The position numbers were made by a program, and so were the translations under genes. Under the pieces are notes generated by a model. That model was not told the DNA's origin. It saw only the letters and a list, made by a program, of their open reading frames with translations, and did no database searches. A stretch of 33,450 nt of DNA, taken from contig CANGGT010000020.1 of the NCBI GenBank assembly GCA_947453375.1, forward strand, positions 1 through 33,450. The letters run 5' to 3'. This document shows, one piece after another, positions 9,544 through 16,839 of the stretch (position 1 is its first letter; every line of letters begins with the position of its first letter). Source of the DNA: Planctomycetaceae bacterium. Its GTDB lineage: Bacteria > Planctomycetota > Planctomycetia > Pirellulales > UBA1268.

Positions 9544-10893
9544 TCATGGCCGCGACGACGACACGTCCGCGCCACGCCCTGCCGGTCGATCGCGCGGCGT
9601 GCCGTCGTTCGGCTCCGGGTTCCCCGCTTCCGCTGGGCGGCCCGCCGACTTGCGTGTCCCGTCGTCTGCGGGCGGAGCCATCCCGCGGACGGCGACCTTC
9701 GCCTTCGGACTGAGCTTGTCGATGCCGTCGGTGACCACCAGTTCCCCTGGCTCGAGGCCACTGGTGATCGCGACTTGATCCCCCTGCGTTGGACCCGCCT
9801 GGACGGTGCGGACGCCGACGGTCGAGTCTCCCTGAACCACCCACACGAACGTCGATTCCGGTCCTCGCTGGAGCGCCGCCAGGGGAACGATCGTTACATC
9901 CCGCAGCGTCTCGACGAGGAGCCTGGCATTGACGAATTGATTCGGGAAGAGCGTGTCGTCGTCGTTGGGGAACACCGCCTTGAGCTTGACCGTTCCGGTC
10001 GACGGATCGACCTGGTTGTCGATGGCCGAGAGCATCCCGGCGGCGAGCCGCGTCTGGAAGTCGCGGTTGAAAGCCTCGACGGCGAGGCCCCCCTTGCCGG
10101 CGAGGGCCCGCTGGACGCGGATGATTTCGTCCTGGGGAATCGTGAACGTCACGGCGATGGGACGGATCTGGGCGATGACAGCGATCCCGGCCGGATCGTT
10201 GGCGCGAACGAGGTTGCCGGCGTCGACCAGACGGAGGCCGATTCGGCCGTCGATCGGCGCCTCGATGCGGCAGTAGTCGAGTTGGAGCTTGACGTTGTCG
10301 ATCAGCGCCCGATCGATCTGCATCGCCGCCTCGGCCTGTCGGACGAGGGCCCGCTGCGCGTCGATCTGCTGCTGGGTCACCTGGCGGAGGTCGGCGAGCG
10401 ACTCGGAACGCTCGAGATCGAGTTCCACGGCGCGGTGGGCTGCCTCATCGCGGGCGAGCTGGGCCTCGGCTTGACGGAGCTGCACCTCGTAGAACCGCTG
10501 ATCGACTTCGGCCAACAGATCTCCGGCCGCGATCACCTGCCCTTCGGTGAAGGCGACCCGGACCAATTCCCCGTCGACCCGGCTTCGGACCGTGACGGTA
10601 TTGAACGCTGCCACCGTTCCCAGCCCGTTGAGGAACAGCTCCATGTCCCCTTGGCGGGCCTCTGACGCCGACACCGGCACCACCCGGGGCGGAAGCGCCT
10701 TGGGGGCAGGGGCCTTCGGCTCGACGAGCGCCCGCCCCTTCTCGATGAGCGTCGGATCGAGCCAAACAGCCCCGGCCAGGCCCCCGCCCAAAAGGAGCCA
10801 GAAGCCCCAAGCGAGCCATCCCCGGCGCCGCGGCCGGGCGGCGGGGGTTGCGGGAGGGCCCGGCGGCAGTGCGGTCGTTGATTCGGCGTCCAT
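9544..10893 (-). CDS. mdtA: RND efflux periplasmic adaptor (membrane fusion protein), MdtA-like
   Basis: The 449-residue adaptor joins an RND permease to an outer-membrane channel. Residues 1-24 are a Pro/Arg-rich cytoplasmic tail, followed by one membrane segment (WLAWGFWLLLGGGLAGAVWL). Then come the lipoyl half-motif (RVDGELVRVAFTEGQVIAAGD), an alpha-helical hairpin rich in Gln, Glu and Arg (QLRQAEAQLARDEAAHRAVE), the second lipoyl half (IEAPIDGRIGLRLVDAGNLV), and beta-barrel and membrane-proximal domains (DPSTGTVKLKAVFPN, LFPNQFVNARLLV). The order and motifs match MdtA. The last 50 residues are Pro/Gly/Arg-rich and probably disordered. This is the first gene of the efflux operon; 50 bases separate it from the acyltransferase. 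No Shine-Dalgarno sequence is seen, and a weak -10-like TAAGAT lies only 9 bases before the ATG. Confidence 0.92.
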   Translation of the reverse strand: MDAESTTALPPGPPATPAARPRRRGWLAWGFWLLLGGGLAGAVWLDPTLIEKGRALVEPKAPAPKALPPRVVPVSASEARQGDMELFLNGLGTVAAFNTVTVRSRVDGELVRVAFTEGQVIAAGDLLAEVDQRFYEVQLRQAEAQLARDEAAHRAVELDLERSESLADLRQVTQQQIDAQRALVRQAEAAMQIDRALIDNVKLQLDYCRIEAPIDGRIGLRLVDAGNLVRANDPAGIAVIAQIRPIAVTFTIPQDEIIRVQRALAGKGGLAVEAFNRDFQTRLAAGMLSAIDNQVDPSTGTVKLKAVFPNDDDTLFPNQFVNARLLVETLRDVTIVPLAALQRGPESTFVWVVQGDSTVGVRTVQAGPTQGDQVAITSGLEPGELVVTDGIDKLSPKAKVAVRGMAPPADDGTRKSAGRPAEAGNPEPNDGTPRDRPAGRGADVSSSRP

Positions 10894-11179
10894 CGGGCGA
10901 CCATCTTACACCGCCGCTCCCTGCCTCCACCGCCACTTCCGCGGGCTTCACCCCTCAGGGGGAGCGTTCCGCGACCGCCAACGAGACCGATCGCTATGAT
11001 CGTGCTAACCGGCCCCCCCAGCGGAAGGCGTTTCGATGGTTCTCCTCTGCCCTCCGCTCCCGGCCCTCTGTCTCCCGATCCCGGCCCGCTGTCTCCCGCC
11101 CCCGGCCCTCTGTCTCCCGATCCCGGGAAGGGCCCTCCGCTCGACCTCGGCCCGGGGACGTCGGGGAAACGTCTGGACG
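10894..11179. other. Divergent intergenic region between the efflux operon and the large secreted protein
   Basis: This stretch separates two divergent genes and should contain both promoters. I find no convincing -35/-10 pair for either direction; TATGAT at about 10994 lacks a partner. The right half carries the 21-base tandem repeat listed separately. An ORF reads through it from ATG 11036, but its translation is Pro/Leu/Cys-rich low complexity and probably not coding. Confidence 0.5.
11060..11122. repeat. 21-base tandem repeat, three units
   Basis: Three consecutive 21-base units are visible: ccggccctctgtctcccgat(c), ccggcccgctgtctcccgcc(c) and an exact copy of the first, followed by a degraded start of a fourth. 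Units 1 and 3 are identical over 21 bases. It lies 58 bases upstream of the GTG I prefer as the start of the next gene. Confidence 0.85.
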
Positions 11180-13852
11180 GTGGCCAGTTTCCAGCGGATC
11201 GCCTGGCTCGCGATCGTGGGCGTTTCCCTGGCATGGCCGGCCGACGCCCCGGCGGTCGTTCTGACGGTCACTTCCCAACGACTCGACGTCGCCAACGCGA
11301 CCCAGCGCTGGTCGTGCCTCCGCGACGGCGACGGACGGATTGGAATCCTCACCTCGGTCCGCGACGATGCGACCGACGCCCCGCCGTGGCGACCGCTCTT
11401 CGACGGCCTCAGGCCGCTGGTCGAGGGAGCAGATTTCGATCTCCACCCCGAGGGCTGGACGGTCGTGGAGCAGTCGCCATCGCGGGCTGTGATCCTCCTC
11501 ACCGGGAAACACCCCGACCACGGCTACCCCTGGGATGCACGTCTGGAGGTCGATGACCGGACAACGCTCGTCCGCCTGGTCGTCACCTGCCGGCTTGACC
11601 GCCCGATCGTGCTCCGCGATCTCGAGCCCCAGTTCGCTCTGTGGATGAACAGGCCCTCCGTCAAAGTCGCCCTCGACCAGGGACCGGGAAGCATCGATCA
11701 GGGTCCGGCCGAGAGACAGTGGGGCAACTCGTTCCCCGCGGCCTACCTCTGGGAGGATGGCAGCGAGGCGGCGCTGTTCGTCGACGGAGGAGCGCTCGAC
11801 TGGATGTCGCCGAGGAATCTCTACCGCTTCCGCGACTGCCGGGTCGCGACCTTCACCGATCCCCCCCGCGGCCAGACCGGGCTCGGCTTGCAGGTCGTGA
11901 AGCGCAACTTCCACGAGTTGGCCGCCGGCGACATCGTCTGGGACGTCTGGATCCATGCCGCGCGGGCCCCGGAGCCGACGCTCCCGGAAGCGCTCTCCCG
12001 GCTCATGGCATCGTTCGCCCCGCTCCACCCGTCGACCGCGCCCCCCCTCGTCGACCGCTTCACGGGCCGGACTCCGTCGTGGCGGACGATTGCCGCCGGC
12101 GTCGATGTCGATCTCCGCCGCCGCGGCATCGCGTGGGATGACGTCCCGCTCGGCGACGCAGCCTGGAACGACGCGCCCCTCTTTCCCGAGGAGACGGTGA
12201 CCTCGCTCCGGGTAGCCACCGACTATGGCCTCGCCTCGTCGTGCGATCCGGCCCGCGACCGAGCGCACGTCGCCGACGGCTGGGACTTCTCCACCTGCCA
12301 CAACGGGCTGGGCTGCTGGCTCGGGCACGACCGGATCGTTCCCGATGCCGACCGACGCGCCTTTCTCCGCGAGAAGCTCCGCGGCCTCAGGCTGTTCTAC
12401 GACTCGAGTTCGGGGCTCATCCGCCACGGCACGCGAATCCCGCCCCATGTCGGCGACAAGGAGATGGCCTGGCAATCGCTCATGTTCGCGATCGAAACGG
12501 CGCGGATCTGGCAAACGCTCGAACGCGACGACGTCGATCCGGCCATCGGTGGGATCGCGCTTGCCGGGACCGATGGCCTCGTCGAGCTGGCCGTCGCCAA
12601 CGACCACCTCTTCCCGCAATGGTTCGATCCCGTCACGAAGCTCCCCCTGCCACAGGCCGATCAGCCGGAGCTCGGAGTGGTGTTCGAGCCGTGGCAACTC
12701 GGCAGCTACGCGTGGCTGCTCACGGAGGCACACGGCATTGACGGCGATCCCCGGCGGATCAAAGCGGCGGCCGCGGCGCTGACGCGCCTCTCCGATCCGC
12801 GACCGTGGCGGGTGGCGAATGCCCGCTATGACGTCACATACGACGATCCTACCTCGTTTCCCGTCACCGAGATCTTCGGCAATGCCTGGGGAATCGCCGC
12901 CTGCTGCCGCCTCCGCGCGATCACCGGCGAGGATCGCTACGACGCCGTCGGCGACGCCTTCCTCGACACCCTCCTCCGCCTCACCCCCTGGTACGAGAGC
13001 GCCCTCCGCGACGACCCGCGCGACCGGGCGGTGCGGAACGCGGGGCTGTTCCGCAACCACGCCGGAGCATTCACCGGCTCCCCCTGGGAAAACGTCGAGG
13101 CGGCGCTCGCCCTCTCGGTGAGGATCCGCGACGACCTGCTCCGCGACCGCGTGCCGCGGACACCGCTGCTGGGGCTGATGAATCTCCAGCGGGTGAACGC
13201 CGCGACATTCTTCCCCCGCTGTGTGCCCGACGCGGCACAGGCCTGCCCGCGCCTCACCGACCATCCGGCCTCATCCCTGCCGATCGAGGATGCCTACACG
13301 CCGGAGCATGGCGGCCTCCATGGCGGCCTCGGCCGGGCGGTCTATATGGCCGGCGCCGCCTTCGCCTACGAACGGCTCTTCGAGGCGCTCGGCCTCGTCG
13401 ACGACCCCGACCTCATGCTCCTGAACCTCGACGCCGTCGAGGGGGCCGAGGCCTCGCTCCGCGGCCTCGAGCGGCACTTTGTCCTTTTCAACCCCACCGG
13501 CGACACGCGTCGCGTCCGGCTTTCGATCGCCCCTCTCCCCGCGGGCCACTACGAGGTCGGAATCGGCGCCGGCAACGCGATTCTCCACACGGCCGACGAC
13601 CTTCGCAGCGGCTTCTTCCTCGACGTGGCGGCTGGCGACCATCTTCTCATCGCGGTTCGGAAGGGGGACGCCGCAGCGGATTGGGACCGGCTCGCGGCCG
13701 ACCGGCGCGACGCCGACAGCCTCGCTGCGGAGTGGGCCGCACTCCACCGCGACCTTCGCCGCGACGGCCCGTCGGAATCGCTTTTTCTCCGCCGCGACGC
13801 CTGGCGGAACGCCCGGGCCAGCTTTCGCGAAGGCGGTGCCGTTCCCCCGTGA
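11180..13852 (+). CDS. Large secreted protein, possibly carbohydrate-active (beta-sandwich plus alpha/alpha barrel)
   Basis: I prefer GTG 11180 because it gives a normal signal peptide (VASFQRIAWLAIVGVSLAWPADA) with GGGGAA about 11 bases upstream. The ORF is also open from ATG 11036, but the extra 48 residues are encoded partly by a tandem repeat. The predicted protein is 890 residues. The N-terminal third looks beta-rich and resembles the super-sandwich of six-hairpin glycosidases. The middle has helical stretches with aromatic/acidic patches (GWDFSTCHNGLGCWLGHD, GDKEMAWQSLMFAIETARIW, VVFEPWQLGSYAWLLTEAHG) as in alpha/alpha toroid enzymes. EHGGLHGGLGRAVYMAGAAFAYERLFEALG and a short beta-rich end follow. 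I cannot name the family or the catalytic residues. It stands alone, divergent from the efflux operon and 61 bases ahead of a cyclase gene. Confidence 0.75.
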   Translation: MASFQRIAWLAIVGVSLAWPADAPAVVLTVTSQRLDVANATQRWSCLRDGDGRIGILTSVRDDATDAPPWRPLFDGLRPLVEGADFDLHPEGWTVVEQSPSRAVILLTGKHPDHGYPWDARLEVDDRTTLVRLVVTCRLDRPIVLRDLEPQFALWMNRPSVKVALDQGPGSIDQGPAERQWGNSFPAAYLWEDGSEAALFVDGGALDWMSPRNLYRFRDCRVATFTDPPRGQTGLGLQVVKRNFHELAAGDIVWDVWIHAARAPEPTLPEALSRLMASFAPLHPSTAPPLVDRFTGRTPSWRTIAAGVDVDLRRRGIAWDDVPLGDAAWNDAPLFPEETVTSLRVATDYGLASSCDPARDRAHVADGWDFSTCHNGLGCWLGHDRIVPDADRRAFLREKLRGLRLFYDSSSGLIRHGTRIPPHVGDKEMAWQSLMFAIETARIWQTLERDDVDPAIGGIALAGTDGLVELAVANDHLFPQWFDPVTKLPLPQADQPELGVVFEPWQLGSYAWLLTEAHGIDGDPRRIKAAAAALTRLSDPRPWRVANARYDVTYDDPTSFPVTEIFGNAWGIAACCRLRAITGEDRYDAVGDAFLDTLLRLTPWYESALRDDPRDRAVRNAGLFRNHAGAFTGSPWENVEAALALSVRIRDDLLRDRVPRTPLLGLMNLQRVNAATFFPRCVPDAAQACPRLTDHPASSLPIEDAYTPEHGGLHGGLGRAVYMAGAAFAYERLFEALGLVDDPDLMLLNLDAVEGAEASLRGLERHFVLFNPTGDTRRVRLSIAPLPAGHYEVGIGAGNAILHTADDLRSGFFLDVAAGDHLLIAVRKGDAAADWDRLAADRRDADSLAAEWAALHRDLRRDGPSESLFLRRDAWRNARASFREGGAVPP

Positions 13853-13876
13853 CGCCCCGCAACCTCGGGCACACTT

Positions 13877-13906
13877 TTCCCATCCGACCCTCCGGCGCTG
13901 CATAAT
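13877..13906 (+). promoter_or_regulatory. Candidate promoter of the Cache cyclase, possibly giving a leaderless mRNA
   Basis: TTCCCA (13877) and CATAAT (13901) are separated by 18 bases. The -10 matches the sigma70 consensus at five of six positions; the -35 is weak. The ATG follows only 7 bases after the -10, and no Shine-Dalgarno sequence is present, so transcription would begin at or next to the start codon. Confidence 0.35.
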
Positions 13907-13913
13907 CCCTCCC

Positions 13914-15989
13914 ATGCTTCCGCGCAAGATCAAGCTCCGGGTGACGATCTTCGTCGGGGTGCTCCTCATCACCACGGCGCTGGCCTCGCTCCTCCTTCTC
14001 CTCAACTGGCTGTCGTCCGCCCGGGCCGTGCGGACCTTCACACGCGACCTCCTCGATCCGGTCGCACTCCAGGTCACCGAGCAGACGCGCAACATGCTCG
14101 ACAGCGCCGCCTCGGCGGCCGAAGTCGCTGCCGCGGTGATCGCCGATGCCCCGCCGGAACTCCGTCCCAGAGCCCTCGACGTCGTCGGCTTTGCACTCCT
14201 GTCGAGTGAGCCGGCGATTGCGTACGTACAACTCGGTCTCCCCGACGGCGGCTGGGTCCGGATCTCCCGCAGCGATGACGGGAGCCTCGAGTCGCACCTT
14301 CGACTCATGTCGGGCGCCAACGCCACCGCTCCGCGCACGATCCACCGCCGCCGTGCCCCCGGTGCCGAACTCGATGCCATTCTCGGGCAAACCGAAGACA
14401 TTGACGACTATGACCCCCGCACGCGCCCCTGGTACTCCGGCGCGCGTGCGGCCACCGGCGTGTACCTCACCGATGCCTACGCGCACTTCCCCGACCAGGC
14501 GATCGTCGTTACCGCAGCCATCGCTCTCCCGGCTGAAGAAGGCGTCGTCGCGGTGGCAATCACGCTCACCGACCTGGCCGAGATGCTCTCGAGGCTGCGG
14601 GTCGCCGGCCGACCGATCCGGGGCTTTGTCCTCGATCCCCAACAGCGGACGCTGGCGGCCGCAGGGGCAGCGCCGGTCCGTGCCGACAGTGGGAACGTGA
14701 CCCTTCCCAGGCTGGCGGATACCGATCCACCGGTCCTCCGGGCCCTCGCCAACAACTCCGAGTTCCAGAAGGCGATCGACAACGATACGGAAGCCTCGAT
14801 CGCCTTCGTCGCCGAGGGCGCCCGCCAACTCGCCGTCGTGCGCCCGATCGCCATTCATGGGCGTGAATGGCTCGCCGGGGCGGTGGTCGCCGAGGACGAC
14901 TTCCTCGGCACCATCCGCCACGACATCACCCGCAGCATTCTCGTCAGCCTGGGGATCCTGGGGCTGTTCCTCGTCGGCGCGGCGCTCCTCGCCAAGTCTA
15001 TTTCCGCGCCGCTCCACGCGATCGCCGTGGAGACCGAGCACCTCCGCCGCCTCGATTTCTCCGACCGCCCCCTCCCCCACACCGTCTTCGAGGAGATTGC
15101 CGACGTGAACGGCGTCTTCGGGAGCCTCAAATCGGGCTTGAGAGGCTTCGGGAAGTACGTCCCGCTCAAGCTCGTCCAAGGGATGCTCGCCGACGGCACC
15201 GAGCCGGAGCTCGGCGGCCGCTCCGAGGAGCTGTCGATCCTCTTTTCCGACATCAACGGCTTCACAGGCTTTGCCGAAGAGATCGGCGCGGCCGCCACCG
15301 CGAAGGTCCTTGGCGACTATCTCGCCGGGATCGCCGGGATCGTCGCCGACGAGTCGGGGACCGTCGACAAGTACATCGGCGACGGGATGATGGCCTTTTG
15401 GAACGCCCCCCGCCCCGTCGCCGACCACGCCGAGCGGGCCGTGATCGCGGCGATCCGCTGCCGCGATGCGATTGCCGCCATGCCCCGTGCCGCCCAGCTC
15501 CACACGCGTTTCGGGATCCACACCGACCGGGTGATCGTGGGCAACTTCGGCGCTCCCGATCGCTTCGCCTACACCGCCATCGGCGATGGCGTGAATCTCG
15601 CCGCCCGCCTCGAGCGCGTGAACAACGAATATGGCACGGCGATCATCGCCAGCGACCAAACCCGCCGGCTTGCCGGCGATTCCATCGCCTGGCGGCGTCT
15701 CGACCGGATCGCCGTGAAGGGGAAGCGGGTTCCGACGGAGATTCACGAGGTCCTCGGCCTCGTCGGCCTCGTCCCCGAGCGCATCCTCGCCGCGGCAGTC
15801 GAATACGAAGCTGGCCTCGAAGCCTACTTCACGCGCGACTTCATCCGCGCCGTGGAACGCTTCGACGAGGCGCTCCGCCTTCGCCCCGACGACGCCGCAG
15901 CGACGATCCTCCGCGAGCGTGCCGTCGCCTACGCCGCCTTCCCGCCCTCAGGCCAATGGGACGGCGTCCACGTGATGCTCACGAAGTGA
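13914..15989 (+). CDS. Membrane class III adenylate/guanylate cyclase with Cache sensor and HAMP
   Basis: The 691-residue protein makes a cyclic nucleotide, probably cAMP, in response to an extracytoplasmic signal. It has TM1 at about 10-31, a periplasmic dCache-type domain at about 40-330 (DYDPRTRPWYSGA is the family signature), TM2 at about 339-360, HAMP at about 361-413 and the catalytic domain at about 438-610. Metal ligands Asp446 (LFSDINGF) and Asp490, the adenine-selecting Lys486 (DKYIGDGMMAFW), Thr554 (YTAIGD), Asn561 and Arg565 (NLAARLE) are all present, so it should be active and favour ATP. The tail (about 634-691) is TPR-like and ends PPSGQWDGVHVMLTK, like the other cyclase in this window. 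The ATG at 13914 is chosen because it starts directly before TM1; the track ORF is longer but has no matching domain. Confidence 0.92.
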   Translation: MLPRKIKLRVTIFVGVLLITTALASLLLLLNWLSSARAVRTFTRDLLDPVALQVTEQTRNMLDSAASAAEVAAAVIADAPPELRPRALDVVGFALLSSEPAIAYVQLGLPDGGWVRISRSDDGSLESHLRLMSGANATAPRTIHRRRAPGAELDAILGQTEDIDDYDPRTRPWYSGARAATGVYLTDAYAHFPDQAIVVTAAIALPAEEGVVAVAITLTDLAEMLSRLRVAGRPIRGFVLDPQQRTLAAAGAAPVRADSGNVTLPRLADTDPPVLRALANNSEFQKAIDNDTEASIAFVAEGARQLAVVRPIAIHGREWLAGAVVAEDDFLGTIRHDITRSILVSLGILGLFLVGAALLAKSISAPLHAIAVETEHLRRLDFSDRPLPHTVFEEIADVNGVFGSLKSGLRGFGKYVPLKLVQGMLADGTEPELGGRSEELSILFSDINGFTGFAEEIGAAATAKVLGDYLAGIAGIVADESGTVDKYIGDGMMAFWNAPRPVADHAERAVIAAIRCRDAIAAMPRAAQLHTRFGIHTDRVIVGNFGAPDRFAYTAIGDGVNLAARLERVNNEYGTAIIASDQTRRLAGDSIAWRRLDRIAVKGKRVPTEIHEVLGLVGLVPERILAAAVEYEAGLEAYFTRDFIRAVERFDEALRLRPDDAAATILRERAVAYAAFPPSGQWDGVHVMLTK

Positions 15990-16054
15990 CCGGCTGATCC
16001 CTGACCTTGTCCCAACCGATCAGCGAGTCCCGACGCGGGTGCCGCTCCCGCCCA

Positions 16055-16711
16055 TCACTTCCCGGCCGGCTCGTCGGCTTCATGAAGCCGCTTCATGAGC
16101 TTGTCGTGATCGGCGTGGGAGGCGCGGAGGGCGTCGTTGACCTTTTGGGCGAGCGTCATCGCCGTCTGCGGCGAAATCGTCTCCTCGGCGTGATGCTCGT
16201 GGAGATCGGCATGGCCGCGGCGGGCGACGCCGAGATTCTTCTCGATCGAGGCGAGGATCGAGAGCGCCTCCTTGTCACCGAGTTCTTCGGCATGCTTCAG
16301 CATCCGCTTGACGTGGCGCTGGATCCGCTCGATGTCGTCGCCGATCGCGTCGCTCGCCTCCCGGGCCACCTCCGCATCGACCGCGCCGTGGGCGGCGATG
16401 TCCGCCCCCACATCGATCGTCGCCGGGGTCGCCACGCGAGCGACCGGCGTCTGGGGCCGTTCCACGACCACGGCCGGGGCCGGCAGCGTGGTGAAGGCCT
16501 CGGTATGGGCAGGCACCGCCACGCCGTGGGTGTCGCGGAGATAGCCCTGGTAGCTCTCGACGTGCGAGCGGGCGCTCGAATACGTGTTGTGCGAACTGCT
16601 GCCGTAAAAGCCGTAGCTGCCGCGGGCCTTCGCGCCGGCGTCGGGAGCGGCCGTGACGACGGCGGCGGAAAGGCAGAGGGTGATCGCCAGCGCGACGCGA
16701 ACAGACCGCAT
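16055..16711 (-). CDS. Small secreted helical protein, unknown function
   Basis: The 218-residue protein starts at ATG 16711, which follows GGAG by 8 bases and opens a clear signal peptide (MRSVRVALAITLCLSAAVVTAAPDA). The ORF track start is 38 codons further upstream and would bury the signal. The mature N-terminus is Gly/Ser/Tyr-rich (RGSYGFYGSSSHNTYSSARSH). A Pro/Val/Ala linker and a His/Glu/Ala-rich helical half follow (DDIERIQRHVKRMLKHAEEL, HADLHEHHAEETI, HADHDKLMKRLHEAD). The His and acidic residues might bind metal, but this is only a guess. It is convergent with the Cache cyclase and divergent from the transporter fusion. I know of no function; similar secreted helical proteins seem common in planctomycetes. 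Confidence 0.75.
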   Translation of the reverse strand: MRSVRVALAITLCLSAAVVTAAPDAGAKARGSYGFYGSSSHNTYSSARSHVESYQGYLRDTHGVAVPAHTEAFTTLPAPAVVVERPQTPVARVATPATIDVGADIAAHGAVDAEVAREASDAIGDDIERIQRHVKRMLKHAEELGDKEALSILASIEKNLGVARRGHADLHEHHAEETISPQTAMTLAQKVNDALRASHADHDKLMKRLHEADEPAGK

Positions 16712-16839
16712 GGGGAGAGCTCCGAGGGGGGAAACGAGGTGTTCTCCCGATTGTGGCCGGCTTCGATCATGGCGGGCAAGGCTTCGGATCGCTTTGCGGT
16801 GAATTGCCCGGAGGGCGTCGGCCACGATACGCTCGCCGC

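Noticed and set aside
11060-11122. Tandem repeat considered as a CRISPR array
   Set aside because: Units abut directly without spacers and there are no cas genes.
11036-11179. Upstream extension of the large secreted protein to ATG 11036
   Set aside because: The added 48 residues are low-complexity Pro/Leu/Cys, partly repeat-encoded, and would hide the signal peptide.
10994-13264. 756-residue minus-strand ORF opposite the large secreted protein
   Set aside because: The opposite frame has a signal peptide and a plausible globular protein; this one is Arg/Glu/Gly/Val-rich without motifs.
13647-15746. 699-residue minus-strand ORF opposite the Cache cyclase
   Set aside because: Antisense to a gene with a complete set of cyclase catalytic residues; no domain of its own.
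15993-16024. Inverted repeat GCTGATC/GATCAGC between two convergent genes
   Set aside because: Seven-base stem with an 18-base loop and no T-run on either strand, so it is too weak to call a terminator.
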